A stretch of DNA of 64,000 nt, from the NCBI GenBank assembly GCA_019059635.1, contig JAGVRJ010000002.1, positions 2,232,001-2,296,000 on the forward strand. The letters are read 5' to 3'. The position numbers and the translations under genes are program-made. Positions 9,305 through 18,776 of this stretch are shown piece after piece. The stretch comes from Proales similis (lineage: Eukaryota; Rotifera; Eurotatoria; Ploima; Proalidae). Every line of letters starts with the position of its first letter. The first letter of the stretch is position 1. A model generated the notes under the pieces. That model did no database searches and was not told the DNA's origin. It saw only the letters and a program-made list of their open reading frames with translations.

Positions 9305-11068
9305 CTAAAAAGGAAAAGACTTAAGGTTCTCTAATCTGATGTGTAGGCCATATGGTATGGTCTGGTTAATTTTGATGAACAATCGATTGGGAAACGGTGA
9401 AAAAATTGAGCTGTGTTGGTCTTGCCAGAATTCTGAATCATTTCGACTGAAGGTCAAATTTTCCTCGATACCAGCTTTGTGAGTTGAGACCGCGCGCACT
9501 TCTCGCGCATTCACGTTCTCAAGTAAAATAATGAATTTCAGCTTTTCGTGAGCACTTATACTAATTTCGAGCTGATTACGCCGGGTATCATAGAAGTACG
9601 ATGCCGTGCATCCGTTGCTTTCGAACTGATGAATATTCTGCCGATGCAAGCCTTCTTGAGGGTTTCTAATCCAAAGCGTGATGAAATCTTTTGAGTGTTC
9701 GCTTCCCAAATCAGTGTAGCGGCTTCTAACGTTTAGCGGAATTATGGCGCCTGCTTTAGTGAATACTGGAAATTCGCTCCACGGACAGTTGACTTTGGTC
9801 TCTGCGCCACCTGGATAGGACTGGCTTGAATTGAACCAATAAGTCCAAGTTGCATGCTTCGGGAAGCGTATTACTTTTGCCGTCGTATTTTCTGCAAATG
9901 GCGAAACGAATATCGAATCGCCGAGCAAATAGTCAAAATTCGTGGGCATTGCGAAGGGAATTTCGAGCGCCATCGGCACTATGACAGACTTGTTCAGGGC
10001 ATATCGAGCAGTGGCTGTCGAGAGAAAGTAAGTTTCAAGGTCGGAGTGAATGTGCGCAAATTTTCTGTAAATATCAAGCACGTCCGATCCAAACATCCAC
10101 GGCCTGTGCTCTCCATCGCCACCATTCTCCATGAGTGGGAGAAACGAGCCGAGCTGGAACCATCGAATGAAAACATTTTTCTCTCTTCCCATCGGACTTT
10201 TCCCATCCACTCGGTAGCCGCCAATATCACAGCCAAAGTTGAGGTAGTTCCTCCAAGCGCTGTGAATTATGTTGCTCAATGCCACCTTTATTCCATCCCA
10301 GTCGCCAGTCTGATCGCCGACCCAGCCACTGAACATGACATCGTGGGGAGCGTAATTTAAGTAAACCACTTTCTCCAAATTGTCTACTGGTCTGGCCATA
10401 ATCAGTGCCTCGGACCCACGTTTAGCTCGGGTATAGTAAAAAAAGTCGTGATAGTAGGCGTGCGCATATTCTTCTCGAGTCACGTGACCTGTGTGACCAT
10501 GGGCGTCGATCAGCTCCCAGATGTACGGATCGGTTCCATCGCACTTCCAGCCGTCTACCCCGATGTCCAAGAGCATATCCATTTGCTTGTGCCACCAATC
10601 TACAGCTGCAGGGTTGGTGTAGTCTATGAACGCAGCGTATCCTCTCCACCAGTGAATGAGCTTGCCATCGTTCAGCAAATATCCCTTATTCTTGGCTTCC
10701 ATGTAGTTGGTCGACTCGTTGTTTATCGTCGATGTGATCCAGGTCAATACGTGAATGTTTTTCGCGTGAAGGCTCTCGATCATTTCGGAGGCGTTGGGAA
10801 ACTTTTTCGTGTCCCAGAGAAAATTCTGATACCTTTGCGGCCACGCTGAGTCAATGTTGACGCCTCCAACAGGAATATCCCTTGAGAGATAGTCGTCGAC
10901 AAGTTGAAGAGTTGCTTGCTGTGATTGTTGCGGATGACTCAGCCAGACCCAGTGCGAGTGAGCCCATGGAGCATATGGCGCGCCATCAATTGTAACCGGC
11001 GGCACAACATACGACGCCTGAGCCAATGAAGCCAAAATAAAAAGACTCGAAATAAAGATAAACTGCAT
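9305..11068 (-). CDS. secreted glycoside hydrolase family 31 protein
   Basis: A 587-residue protein when started at the internal Met that opens a clear signal peptide (MQFIFISSLFILASLAQAS); a longer frame begins at 11149 but adds an unlikely non-hydrophobic leader. GH31 marks are visible. GVDGWKCDGTDP carries the likely nucleophile Asp, GWVGDQTGDW the likely acid/base Asp, and GCDIGGYRVDG is the conserved barrel strand, followed by a beta-sandwich C-terminus. GH31 enzymes are retaining alpha-glycosidases; the substrate here is unknown. Layout recalls the MYORG/KIAA1161 branch and some microbial enzymes. The gene is intronless and sits inside the receptor array, and its 3' end is duplicated as a relic. 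Secretion suggests a digestive or extracellular role. Confidence 0.85.
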   Translation of the reverse strand: MQFIFISSLFILASLAQASYVVPPVTIDGAPYAPWAHSHWVWLSHPQQSQQATLQLVDDYLSRDIPVGGVNIDSAWPQRYQNFLWDTKKFPNASEMIESLHAKNIHVLTWITSTINNESTNYMEAKNKGYLLNDGKLIHWWRGYAAFIDYTNPAAVDWWHKQMDMLLDIGVDGWKCDGTDPYIWELIDAHGHTGHVTREEYAHAYYHDFFYYTRAKRGSEALIMARPVDNLEKVVYLNYAPHDVMFSGWVGDQTGDWDGIKVALSNIIHSAWRNYLNFGCDIGGYRVDGKSPMGREKNVFIRWFQLGSFLPLMENGGDGEHRPWMFGSDVLDIYRKFAHIHSDLETYFLSTATARYALNKSVIVPMALEIPFAMPTNFDYLLGDSIFVSPFAENTTAKVIRFPKHATWTYWFNSSQSYPGGAETKVNCPWSEFPVFTKAGAIIPLNVRSRYTDLGSEHSKDFITLWIRNPQEGLHRQNIHQFESNGCTASYFYDTRRNQLEISISAHEKLKFIILLENVNAREVRAVSTHKAGIEENLTFSRNDSEFWQDQHSSIFSPFPNRLFIKINQTIPYGLHIRLENLKSFPF

Positions 11069-12294
11069 TTTGATGCAATTAAGTTCACCTAGCCACTCTT
11101 GGCTTTCTATTCTTTTCTCGAGCTCCAAGGCAACATCACATGAGCACAAATTTATCCATCGGAGATAAATTCCATTGGAGATAAAGCATTTTTGAAATAA
11201 TTATTAATTTTCTGATTTTAAAATATTGTCTGGTTGAATTTTAATTTAATCAAATTTTTCTCTTTTTCTCATCAATATCCTTATGCCGTAAATGGAGCGG
11301 CGTAGAGAGAGCGTGTCACTCCTGGGCAGAACTGTCAAGATTTTTCAGATTCCTTTGCTCAATGGTAAACAAAAGTGCTTCTTGAGCTGAAGGCAAGTTA
11401 AACATGAAGGTTTTTTGGAGAAAGAAAAAACGAGTAGAGCTTATTTGAAAACTGCATTATTTCTTTTTCTGGTTCAGTCGTCCATGTCCATTCTCGTCGG
11501 TAACTATTCGACTCTCTTCCGATTGGAAATGACCATTAGTGTGTGTCTTCCAGGGCAAAGGCACGCCAACAGCTGCCCGATATTTCCCTACGCGCCGATA
11601 TGGTTGTGCTTGAATGGCACCTTGCCTTTGCTGAGTTTTGCTTTTACTGCTCTCTCTAAATTGAACTTTTCAAGAATTTGGTAGTTTCTCCTATTGTTCT
11701 CTTTTAGTTTTTGATGCCCTGAATTAATCAGAGCTTTAATCTTCAATCAATTGTCTTGATCGCGAAGGAGAGTTGAGACGCTGAACCAACTCAGGCCGAT
11801 ATTCAGGTCAACTGCAACACTTTTGGGTGCTTACAGCGTTCTTGTTTACTCCGCAGGTATCAACTTTGCGAAACGTATGCCCAAGGAAGAGAAACTGTTT
11901 AAAACAATGAACACTAGGAAGCTATGTTGTGTGGAAGATCATTGATGCAGCTACCGACCATTACGGAGATCTCTACTGTCATCCTCTTGTCTATTATTTT
12001 CTCATATTTCAGCAGTTTTTCCTGCTAGTCAATACGCCTCTGGTGTTTATTTCATACAAGAATTTATCAGAATCGAGTACAAAAAGTCAAAAGGAAAATC
12101 TGAATATCTAAATCTTAACTCTCTTCGTTTAAATATATTCAGATTATAAGCTGAGCTAATTTTGCGTACATTGAATGTTTGAAAAAGGCGAATCGAATAG
12201 GGTTTCTATGAACTTAATAAATTGGGTCAGGCAGATTTCAACTCGTAAAGTTCTATTTCTATGGCTACAGACCATTTTCGTCTAGCCCCTAGTC
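11069..12294. other. long spacer with possible small spliced frames
   Basis: No gene is certain. Plus-strand signals hint at a small spliced gene. A start at 11291 gives about 24 codons up to a GT donor near 11366. Further short coding-like pieces lie before and after a possible 55-base intron ending about 11550. A 60-codon frame without a Met ends near 11944. None matches a family I know. A 60-codon frame at 11929-12111 is probably chance. Confidence 0.3.
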
Positions 12295-13059
12295 GTGTTT
12301 TGCTCACTTGCTTATCGCTTGACCATGTATTTTAAAATCTTATTTTACACTCTTTTGTTCATAACTCTTTTGAGCTTCATCGCTTTTATTCTCTATCAAA
12401 CATCCTTGCGCCCTCAGGATTTGCCATTATTCAAAGCGAAAACGATCGTAAGAGATGACATCATTGGATTTCTGCCCCTACCTATCGATCTCACCTACGG
12501 ATCGGGCTTGATTCCGCTGATTACCGCCGCTCTACACACACAAGGAGACATTTTGGAGCTCGGCACGGGCCTCTTTTCAACGCCAGTTCTTCATCGCATA
12601 TCGAGTAGTCAGAGGCGCTCATTTGTATCAGTCGATTCGAACCGAGAATGGATCTCAAAGTTTGCACTCTACAACCTGACCCAACTGCACAAGTTGTATT
12701 TCATCGACGGCTTAGAGCTGTCTACTTTTGGCCAAGAGAAAAGATGGGGTCTGGTCCTAGTCGATCATTTGGTTGCCAGCACTAGAGCTCAGTCGACCAT
12801 CAATCTGGCAAGGAAAGCCGAAATCGTTGTCCTTCATGATGCAGAAAAAAATGCGGATTTTTTTTATCAATACACAGCGAGCCGAGTACTGGATCACTTC
12901 AAGTACGCATGCAAGTACTCTTTGTTCAAAAACCCGACAAAAATTGACTACATTTCGACCCTTTTATTGAGCAACTCTGTTGACGTTCGTGCTTTGGCGG
13001 AGATATTGGACTCCATCCCGACTCCTTATGGACACCGAGCTTGTGACATGAGCATGTGA
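12295..13059 (+). CDS. membrane-anchored SAM-methyltransferase-like protein
   Basis: A 254-residue frame; the likelier start is the second Met at 12325, directly before a transmembrane anchor (about 20 hydrophobic residues). The rest resembles a small Rossmann methyltransferase. DILELGTGLFSTPVLH fits the SAM-binding motif I, FVSVDSNREW the acidic end of strand 2, and WGLVLVDHLV a motif IV position. I cannot assign a substrate, and the family may be non-enzymatic. It is single-exon and lies on the strand opposite the receptor array. It converges on copy E, and an AATAAA at 13114 fits its 3' end. Confidence 0.65.
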   Translation: MFCSLAYRLTMYFKILFYTLLFITLLSFIAFILYQTSLRPQDLPLFKAKTIVRDDIIGFLPLPIDLTYGSGLIPLITAALHTQGDILELGTGLFSTPVLHRISSSQRRSFVSVDSNREWISKFALYNLTQLHKLYFIDGLELSTFGQEKRWGLVLVDHLVASTRAQSTINLARKAEIVVLHDAEKNADFFYQYTASRVLDHFKYACKYSLFKNPTKIDYISTLLLSNSVDVRALAEILDSIPTPYGHRACDMSM

Positions 13060-13113
13060 GTTATTGTCGAAGATCTATCCACAACCTGAAGAGTAGTTTT
13101 ATTTTGTCAGACG

Positions 13114-13125
13114 AATAAATTTATT
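13114..13125. terminator. palindromic poly(A) signal shared by convergent genes
   Basis: AATAAATTTATT reads as AATAAA on both strands. It lies 55 bases past the plus-strand methyltransferase-like stop and about 100 bases past the copy E stop on the minus strand, so one 12-base site could serve both genes. Confidence 0.5.
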
Positions 13126-13225
13126 GTATAGAAGAAGACTCTCAAAACTTGGGAAAAATTTAAAACAAGAATAATTAGAAAATGGCAGCTGTGGCCATCG
13201 TGAACAGCTAAAAGATTTGCCAGTC

Positions 13226-15631
13226 TTAATTAGGTTTGAGACGGACAAACAGTTCAATCATCAAAAATTTCATCGCTTCGCTGAAACTGGAGTTGAATTT
13301 CATAAAAAGAAAAAAGTCAGAAACTGTGCTTAAGCTCAAAATCGATTCGGCTATCGAGTAAAGATTTATGCAGGGGGAACTCGTTATAGAATTTTCAAAG
13401 AAACAAGCCATTTTTCCGTAAGTGTCTTCAAAGAAAAGTTGATCATTCAGTTTGTACAGACTGATTGCAGAGTGAGGCAAACGGATCAAAAGACCGATCG
13501 CTCCATTTGTTACGATAAGCTGCGACAATTTCTTTTCAGCACTTTCTTTTTCTGACCTCTTTGAAAACGCATTTTTCATCTCCATTTTTGGCCGACTCCG
13601 AATAAAAGAGAGTAACGAGTAGTCCAAGAAGAGAGAGACGAATATGATCACAATGTCGTTCAAGACCACTAAGGCCAAGTAAATCCACATGTAAACCGGG
13701 TTTTCTTCGTTAATAAAAAACCTTCTGTCGTACATGAACAGGTCATAGCGGGGCAACGTAACAAGAGTATGGATCGTGTCCAAGTCATTGTAGTAGAGTA
13801 CAACAACATTTAGCAGAAGAGTAACAATCACCATAACCAAGATGGCATATCTGGGCGAGAGCTTGAAAATTAGTTTGGTGATTCGCTCGAGTCTTTTTGG
13901 TGCAGCGTTCATCAAATATCGGATGAAAGTGAATGCCAGGTTAGAAAGGTTCATGCACATTCTGAACGAGCTGGCCAAATAAATCGAGTTGATCAGCATT
14001 ATCAGTCTCATCGAGTCGTTGGCAAACCAGGGCGAGCAGTAGATGCTGCCATATTCTAAGCAATCGCCTAACAGGCGTGAAATCATCGACAAGTTGTACA
14101 AGATTCCGAAGAAGGCGTTGAACTGCATGTATTCAAAAAGCTTGAACTGTTTCATACCAAGTAGTCTGTCTTTCACCGTTCGTGTTTTCGTCTTCATCTT
14201 GTTCAAGGTCCATATGCTCAGCAGACCAAGCGTGATCCCCAAAACTGAAATGAGTGGCTGGAGAACGGTTGACATTGTGAACCTTGTAAATTGAATTATG
14301 AGCAGGATATCGTAAATGCTAGCCTGATGTTGGGTCCCTGATTCAGAGACAGAAGCGTTATGCTCGCACAATTTGAGTCTTTCTTTTAAATTGCACTCCT
14401 TGTATGCTGCTGCAAGAGCTGATCTGTTTATGAACAGGTCATAGAGCGACTGGTCTCCTCGCACTCGCCACGTTTTAAACGCGTCTTTTTTTTTATCCGA
14501 GTCTTCGGAAGTCAGACTTGAGTACATGAGAAAAAGCGCAGAGCAGGTGAGTTCAAGATCCTCAAGATTCTCGAGCAGAATCTCAACATTTTTCTTTTTC
14601 ACCGGATAGAAGCTGAAAAGACACAAGTCTTCGTCCCCGTAGGAATAAACCTGCTTGAATTCCAGTTCACTGGGCATTCCATCTTCCCAGTCTAGAATCT
14701 GTCCCATCTTCTGTATAATAATTATCGTCGATTTGAAGTTGCCTGGTGGAAAGTTTTCGATCCATTTCGGATTCAAGTGTAAAAATTCACGCAGATTAGT
14801 GATCGTAATTCTTAGATTTCTAACACGAACGTGTCTAAGGAAGCCTAGTTCAATACTTTGAGCGTGACCTCGAATTTCCATGATTTTCAATTTATTTGCG
14901 AAAAGCTGGTGGTGAAAAATACGAGCATTTAATCGGACCATGTAGATAGCTAGCATGTAAAATTCTTTCATATTGAAGCCAAGATCGATTGTTTGGTTGT
15001 TTGAAGTGAAATTTTGAAATCCGATTTTGCATACTTTTATCAAAGAATCAGTCAATCCACTAATCTCTAGCACCTCTAGAGACGCATTGCGAAATAGAAC
15101 GGGACAAGTATTTTCAGTGTACGTGTTGTATCGATTGAATTTTATGCTTAACCTGAAGCTGTGATTGGACAGGCTCTCTCTTTCTGGAAGAGATTGCTCA
15201 TCACACGATTTAACCTCGTTCCACCGTCCATTTGAGTCACTTTGAAGGTATTTGAAATTCGTGAAATAAAATGTGAGAGTCACAAGTTCTGTTATTTTTT
15301 CCCCATATTTGGAATATTGAGGCTTAAAACCGACATCAAAACCCTTTATGCCGAAAAAATGGAATAGCAGCTTTCCCCAATCAAGTGCTGTGAATGGGTC
15401 GAACTTGTTGCTCATTATTAAATCATTTGAGCCATCTGATTCAATCACAAATGTATCCACATCGTAATCGTCATCAATTTCGACTAAGAAATTTTCATTC
15501 CAATCTGCAAAGCTTGACACTCTGCATCCATTCCAGCTTGTATCTACATCAAATTCACACTGAGCCGAAGTGACTTGGCGAGGAAGTGCTGCAGCTAGAC
15601 TCAATAGTATCCAAATTAACAATCTAAACAT
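13226..15631 (-). CDS. seven-TM receptor-like protein, array copy E
   Basis: Intact frame, 801 residues from the Met that aligns with the sister copies and opens a signal peptide (MFRLLIWILLSLAAALPRQ). The open frame extends to 15826 upstream, but that part is not conserved. Ectodomain to about 450 with the family line VIESDGSNDLIMSNKFDP, then seven hydrophobic segments. TM3 ends FIRY and the tail is short. It is the most diverged copy around residues 400-470, where the conversion tract of A, B and C is absent. It shares an identical 98-base block with copy C (14037-14134 against 7280-7377). It is the rightmost and probably promoter-proximal member of the array; each copy appears to have its own promoter. 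Confidence 0.85.
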   Translation of the reverse strand: MFRLLIWILLSLAAALPRQVTSAQCEFDVDTSWNGCRVSSFADWNENFLVEIDDDYDVDTFVIESDGSNDLIMSNKFDPFTALDWGKLLFHFFGIKGFDVGFKPQYSKYGEKITELVTLTFYFTNFKYLQSDSNGRWNEVKSCDEQSLPERESLSNHSFRLSIKFNRYNTYTENTCPVLFRNASLEVLEISGLTDSLIKVCKIGFQNFTSNNQTIDLGFNMKEFYMLAIYMVRLNARIFHHQLFANKLKIMEIRGHAQSIELGFLRHVRVRNLRITITNLREFLHLNPKWIENFPPGNFKSTIIIIQKMGQILDWEDGMPSELEFKQVYSYGDEDLCLFSFYPVKKKNVEILLENLEDLELTCSALFLMYSSLTSEDSDKKKDAFKTWRVRGDQSLYDLFINRSALAAAYKECNLKERLKLCEHNASVSESGTQHQASIYDILLIIQFTRFTMSTVLQPLISVLGITLGLLSIWTLNKMKTKTRTVKDRLLGMKQFKLFEYMQFNAFFGILYNLSMISRLLGDCLEYGSIYCSPWFANDSMRLIMLINSIYLASSFRMCMNLSNLAFTFIRYLMNAAPKRLERITKLIFKLSPRYAILVMVIVTLLLNVVVLYYNDLDTIHTLVTLPRYDLFMYDRRFFINEENPVYMWIYLALVVLNDIVIIFVSLFLDYSLLSFIRSRPKMEMKNAFSKRSEKESAEKKLSQLIVTNGAIGLLIRLPHSAISLYKLNDQLFFEDTYGKMACFFENSITSSPCINLYSIAESILSLSTVSDFFLFMKFNSSFSEAMKFLMIELFVRLKPN

Positions 15632-16208
15632 TCTATTGCGGCAGGCGATTACCATCAAATAGAAGAAATATGAATGAGATAGATTTTTTACATTTTCATT
15701 TAATTTCCGACTGGCAAGACGCAAATAGCTTAAATAAGAAGCGAAAAGAGCCCACTTCACACATTCGATCTTTTTTCCTATTTGAGAAGCCCGATCAAAG
15801 CAACGATTATGGTAATTCACCCACAATTGATCTCAGCTTGTTGAGAGAGCACCTTGTTTTCCCCAAGCAGTTATGCACAGCTTCTATCAAATTTCAATAA
15901 CTAATTTTACACCTTTTTTGATGTTTTCTCGTCACAACTGTTGCCATTGCAACTAATTTTACAAGGATCAAAGAAAATTAAATCAAAGTGAAGACCGGTC
16001 CGCCAGAGGATGATTCTAAAAACTGAGCGTACGTAACAATGAAAATAAATTATCGATGCTAAGAAATGGTAGCCTTCGAAATCATCGATATTGTTTTAAA
16101 TTGCTCAATTTCATTAAAGCAAAAAGATACTTGACAACGTGTATGATGAATCGAAATTTATTGTGATCAAATAGTTAGTTGGAAATTTGATTAGTTTTGA
16201 AGAAAAAG
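15632..16208. other. spacer between copy E and TMEM272-like gene 1
   Basis: Contains the copy E promoter side (TATA-like core near 15728-15742) and the 3' flank of the next minus-strand gene. A 76-codon plus-strand frame at 15670-15900 has no support. Confidence 0.5.
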
Positions 16209-16982
16209 CTAATCTCTATTCAGGAAGGCACTCAAAGATCCACAACATAGTCCACAGCATCCAATGCAGATTCCGCAAAGACACGATATACCCAGAACTA
16301 TATAATTTACTGTGATTGTCCAGAACGCGAAGTAGTAGCAGGTGTGGTTGCAGTAATCCGGCGACGAGGTGTTATCAAAATTTATTTTGCCATTGATCGA
16401 ATACACCCACACGTTACCTGAATTAGGGTGAAAGTCTTATTCGACAGGCATAAAAGTGGTGAATGTCAAGACCGTTTACTTACCAGCTATGAACCAGCCG
16501 AATGAGAAGAGTCCAATCACAGCCAAGAGTACCGTTGACAATATTGCCGGAACAACGCAGGCTTTTGTTTTTGTTCTAATGTTTGTGAATTGAACGCTAA
16601 TTACTGTAGATTGAGGAAAACCAGTTCTTACATGAGCAGTGCGGAAACGATTTGCAAAACGATCAGAAATATAAAAACTAAAGAGACTGAGCCAGAGATA
16701 ACTAGCCAGATGGGAATCATCCGCTGCTTTGTGCAGTTTTCCAGATTTTGAGCACCTAAAATTTGGGTCTACAAAGACATTTCTCTTCTGCATGGGCTTT
16801 AAAGCTTACCAAGAATGATCATTGCAATCGGATAGGCCGATAATATCAAACACGAAATGACTAATACGATGCTGATTGCTTCAAGCAAAATCAAACATTA
16901 GCCTTTTTGCCACCAGCTGAGAATATATCCTACCAAAGTAAACTTTTGGATTTTCCTCTTGGACGTTTTTGATTTTTTCCAT
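16209..16982 (-). CDS. TMEM272-like four-pass membrane protein 1
   Basis: Five exons assembled by hand: 16982-16934, 16878-16810, 16755-16632, 16575-16484 and 16417-16209. Introns are 54-66 bases with GT-AG ends, giving 180 residues. The start MEKIKNVQEENP opens a short cytosolic tail, followed by four hydrophobic helices. Family words are IPIWLVISGS after TM1-TM2 and GNVWVYS followed by a YC..TCYYFAFW loop, then a Cys-rich last helix. These match the gene at 55269-56201 and the TMEM272 family of animals, whose function is poorly known. The intron before GNVWVYS is at the same codon phase in both genes. Assignment is by remembered similarity. Confidence 0.75.
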
Positions 16983-17524
16983 TTCCAGAGGCAACTGTCA
17001 GTCGAATGAAAAAAAGTACGAGATAGCTCTATGAATTTCTTTTTTTTTTGTCTATGCTCTTTTAGTTTGCTTAAATATATAACATCCAAGTGTAATTTCA
17101 AAACGAAAAATCCAATTTGAAACTACTTCAACATCCTAATCAAATGCAACGGCATAATTCACTTTTTAGGGCTCTCCAGGTTTGCTCCGCCGACTATGAC
17201 TGTTTGTTCCCTTCTTAATTATAATTTCACCTAACAAACTTTTATTGGCAAGAATGAGCCAGAACATCTTTTATTTGAACACTGTTAGGAGCCGAGTATT
17301 TACTTTGAGATTGTTGAACAGTCACGAGTCGAAATTCATAACAAGAGCGGCGTTTAATGAATTTACACAATGAAACGTTAGCGACACACTCTCTCGTCTA
17401 TCGTGTCATCACTTGAAACTAGTCGGAGACACGGACAAGCATTAACAGCTTCCAAAAACAAATAACAAAATAAATTCCCATTCCGCCGGTCTTAAAAGTA
17501 AAAATGGCTTTGGAAGAGAATAAT
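16983..17524. other. spacer, nothing recognised
   Basis: AT-rich sequence between two minus-strand genes. I see no convincing coding, RNA or repeat feature in it. Confidence 0.4.
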
Positions 17525-18004
17525 TTATTCTTTTGAGCTGCTCTCAGCTTTTTCCTTTTTTGAATCGACTATTATTGTCACTGGGCCATCGTTTTGAATG
17601 TGAACTTGCATAAAGGCCCCGAAACGTCCGTCTTTGATTTTGCTTGGCTCGTAGGAGGCCTTCATTTTTTCGAGGAATTTCTCATAAAATGCTTTTGACT
17701 GGTCGGGTTTCATGGCGCCGTGAAAGTCTGGCTTGTTTCCTTTGAGAATCGACTGAAGAGTGAACTGACTAACGCAGAGCACTTCAAGACCGCGATCCAC
17801 AACTGACTTGTCCCATTTACTCGCTTCGTCCGCTCCGTCAAACAAGCGAAGGTTGAGGATTTTTCTTACTATAAAGTCCATGTCTTTTTCGGTGTCGTCT
17901 CGTGAAATGCCCACAAGGACGCAAATGCCTTGGTTTATTGAGCTCACAAGCTCGTCTGAGACAGTAACGCTTGCTTTAAGGACTCTTTGAATCACAACTT
18001 TCAT
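17525..18004 (-). CDS. DTD1: D-aminoacyl-tRNA deacylase
   Basis: Single-exon protein of 159 residues from MKVVIQRV, the normal family start; the open frame has four extra codons upstream. DTD removes D-amino acids (and Gly from tRNA-Ala) wrongly attached to tRNA, acting in the cytosol as a dimer. Both active-site motifs are visible: SQFTL at about 85 and the cross-subunit NDGPVTI motif near the end. The DGRFGAFM line is also typical. The Lys/Glu/Ser-rich tail (KKEKAESSSKE) is the usual variable end. CCDC115 lies just upstream on the same strand; the two are functionally unrelated. Confidence 0.93.
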   Translation of the reverse strand: MKVVIQRVLKASVTVSDELVSSINQGICVLVGISRDDTEKDMDFIVRKILNLRLFDGADEASKWDKSVVDRGLEVLCVSQFTLQSILKGNKPDFHGAMKPDQSKAFYEKFLEKMKASYEPSKIKDGRFGAFMQVHIQNDGPVTIIVDSKKEKAESSSKE

Positions 18005-18082
18005 CCTGATGCGCAAACTGCTTACAAAAAGTCTAAAAGCGAATCGAAAATTTATTAGAAAAAATAAATAGATTTATCAGAA

Positions 18083-18583
18083 TTAGTTTGATTTGGACTG
18101 ACGCTGGTCTAAAAGTTGAGAATAAGAAGCACGCAGTTGCCGCAAACGTGTTTGCAGATTTGAAATTGTCGCAATCAGCTCATAAGAATCGAGAAATGCT
18201 TTGTGACTCTGACGCAGACTGAGAGGTGGCATTGCACCGAACCATTTTGGAACAGACACATTCAACTTTGACGAAGTACCTTCCTCGCATCTTAAGCCTG
18301 CATAAAGCTCTGCTGAGTCCTCAGCCGCCGAAGCTTTTTGCTCGTTCCTGGAATAAAACACAACCTGTGCTTCTAGTTCGTAAGGCACTTGCAGTTGAGA
18401 CAAAACAGAGCAGCCCAGAATACTTCGAGCCTTGGACAAGTTCAAATAGCCTGCGCCCAGTCGCTCGTTCAACTCTTGGTGCTGTTCCAGGAGATCAGCG
18501 TAGCACTCGAGCATTTCCTCTGCACATTCATCGATCTGTTCGTCAAGATCGTCTTGGACCGATATGATCTCGTTCTTCTCCAT
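18083..18583 (-). CDS. CCDC115: CCDC115-like V-ATPase assembly factor
   Basis: A 166-residue single-exon protein. It has an acidic N-terminal helix, then YLNLSKARSILG near residue 46 and WFGAMPPLSLRQSHKAF near 113, followed by a helical C-terminus. These two lines are the recognised signature of CCDC115, the animal counterpart of yeast Vma22, which works in the ER-Golgi on assembly of the V-ATPase Vo sector. The acidic linker between the two helices is shorter than in vertebrates. It lies on the same strand as the deacylase, about 80 bases upstream. Confidence 0.8.
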   Translation of the reverse strand: MEKNEIISVQDDLDEQIDECAEEMLECYADLLEQHQELNERLGAGYLNLSKARSILGCSVLSQLQVPYELEAQVVFYSRNEQKASAAEDSAELYAGLRCEEGTSSKLNVSVPKWFGAMPPLSLRQSHKAFLDSYELIATISNLQTRLRQLRASYSQLLDQRQSKSN

Positions 18584-18776
18584 TCGGCGTTCGGCGAGCG
18601 ATTACTCATTCAGTCAGGCAACTTACAGCTTAGATGGAGGCAAGCATTTCATATATCACTTTTCCCTCACTATGACGCAACCGATCTAACTGAACAAAAC
18701 ATCTCACTGGCCAGTGGAAAACTCTTTTTATTCGAATTTGAGTCCATAAATAACTCAAGTAAACATGAATGTGAGT

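Noticed and set aside
9854-10849. Plus-strand frames of 168 and 133 codons opposite the GH31 gene
   Set aside because: Antisense shadows of a long, well-supported coding region with clear GH31 motifs.
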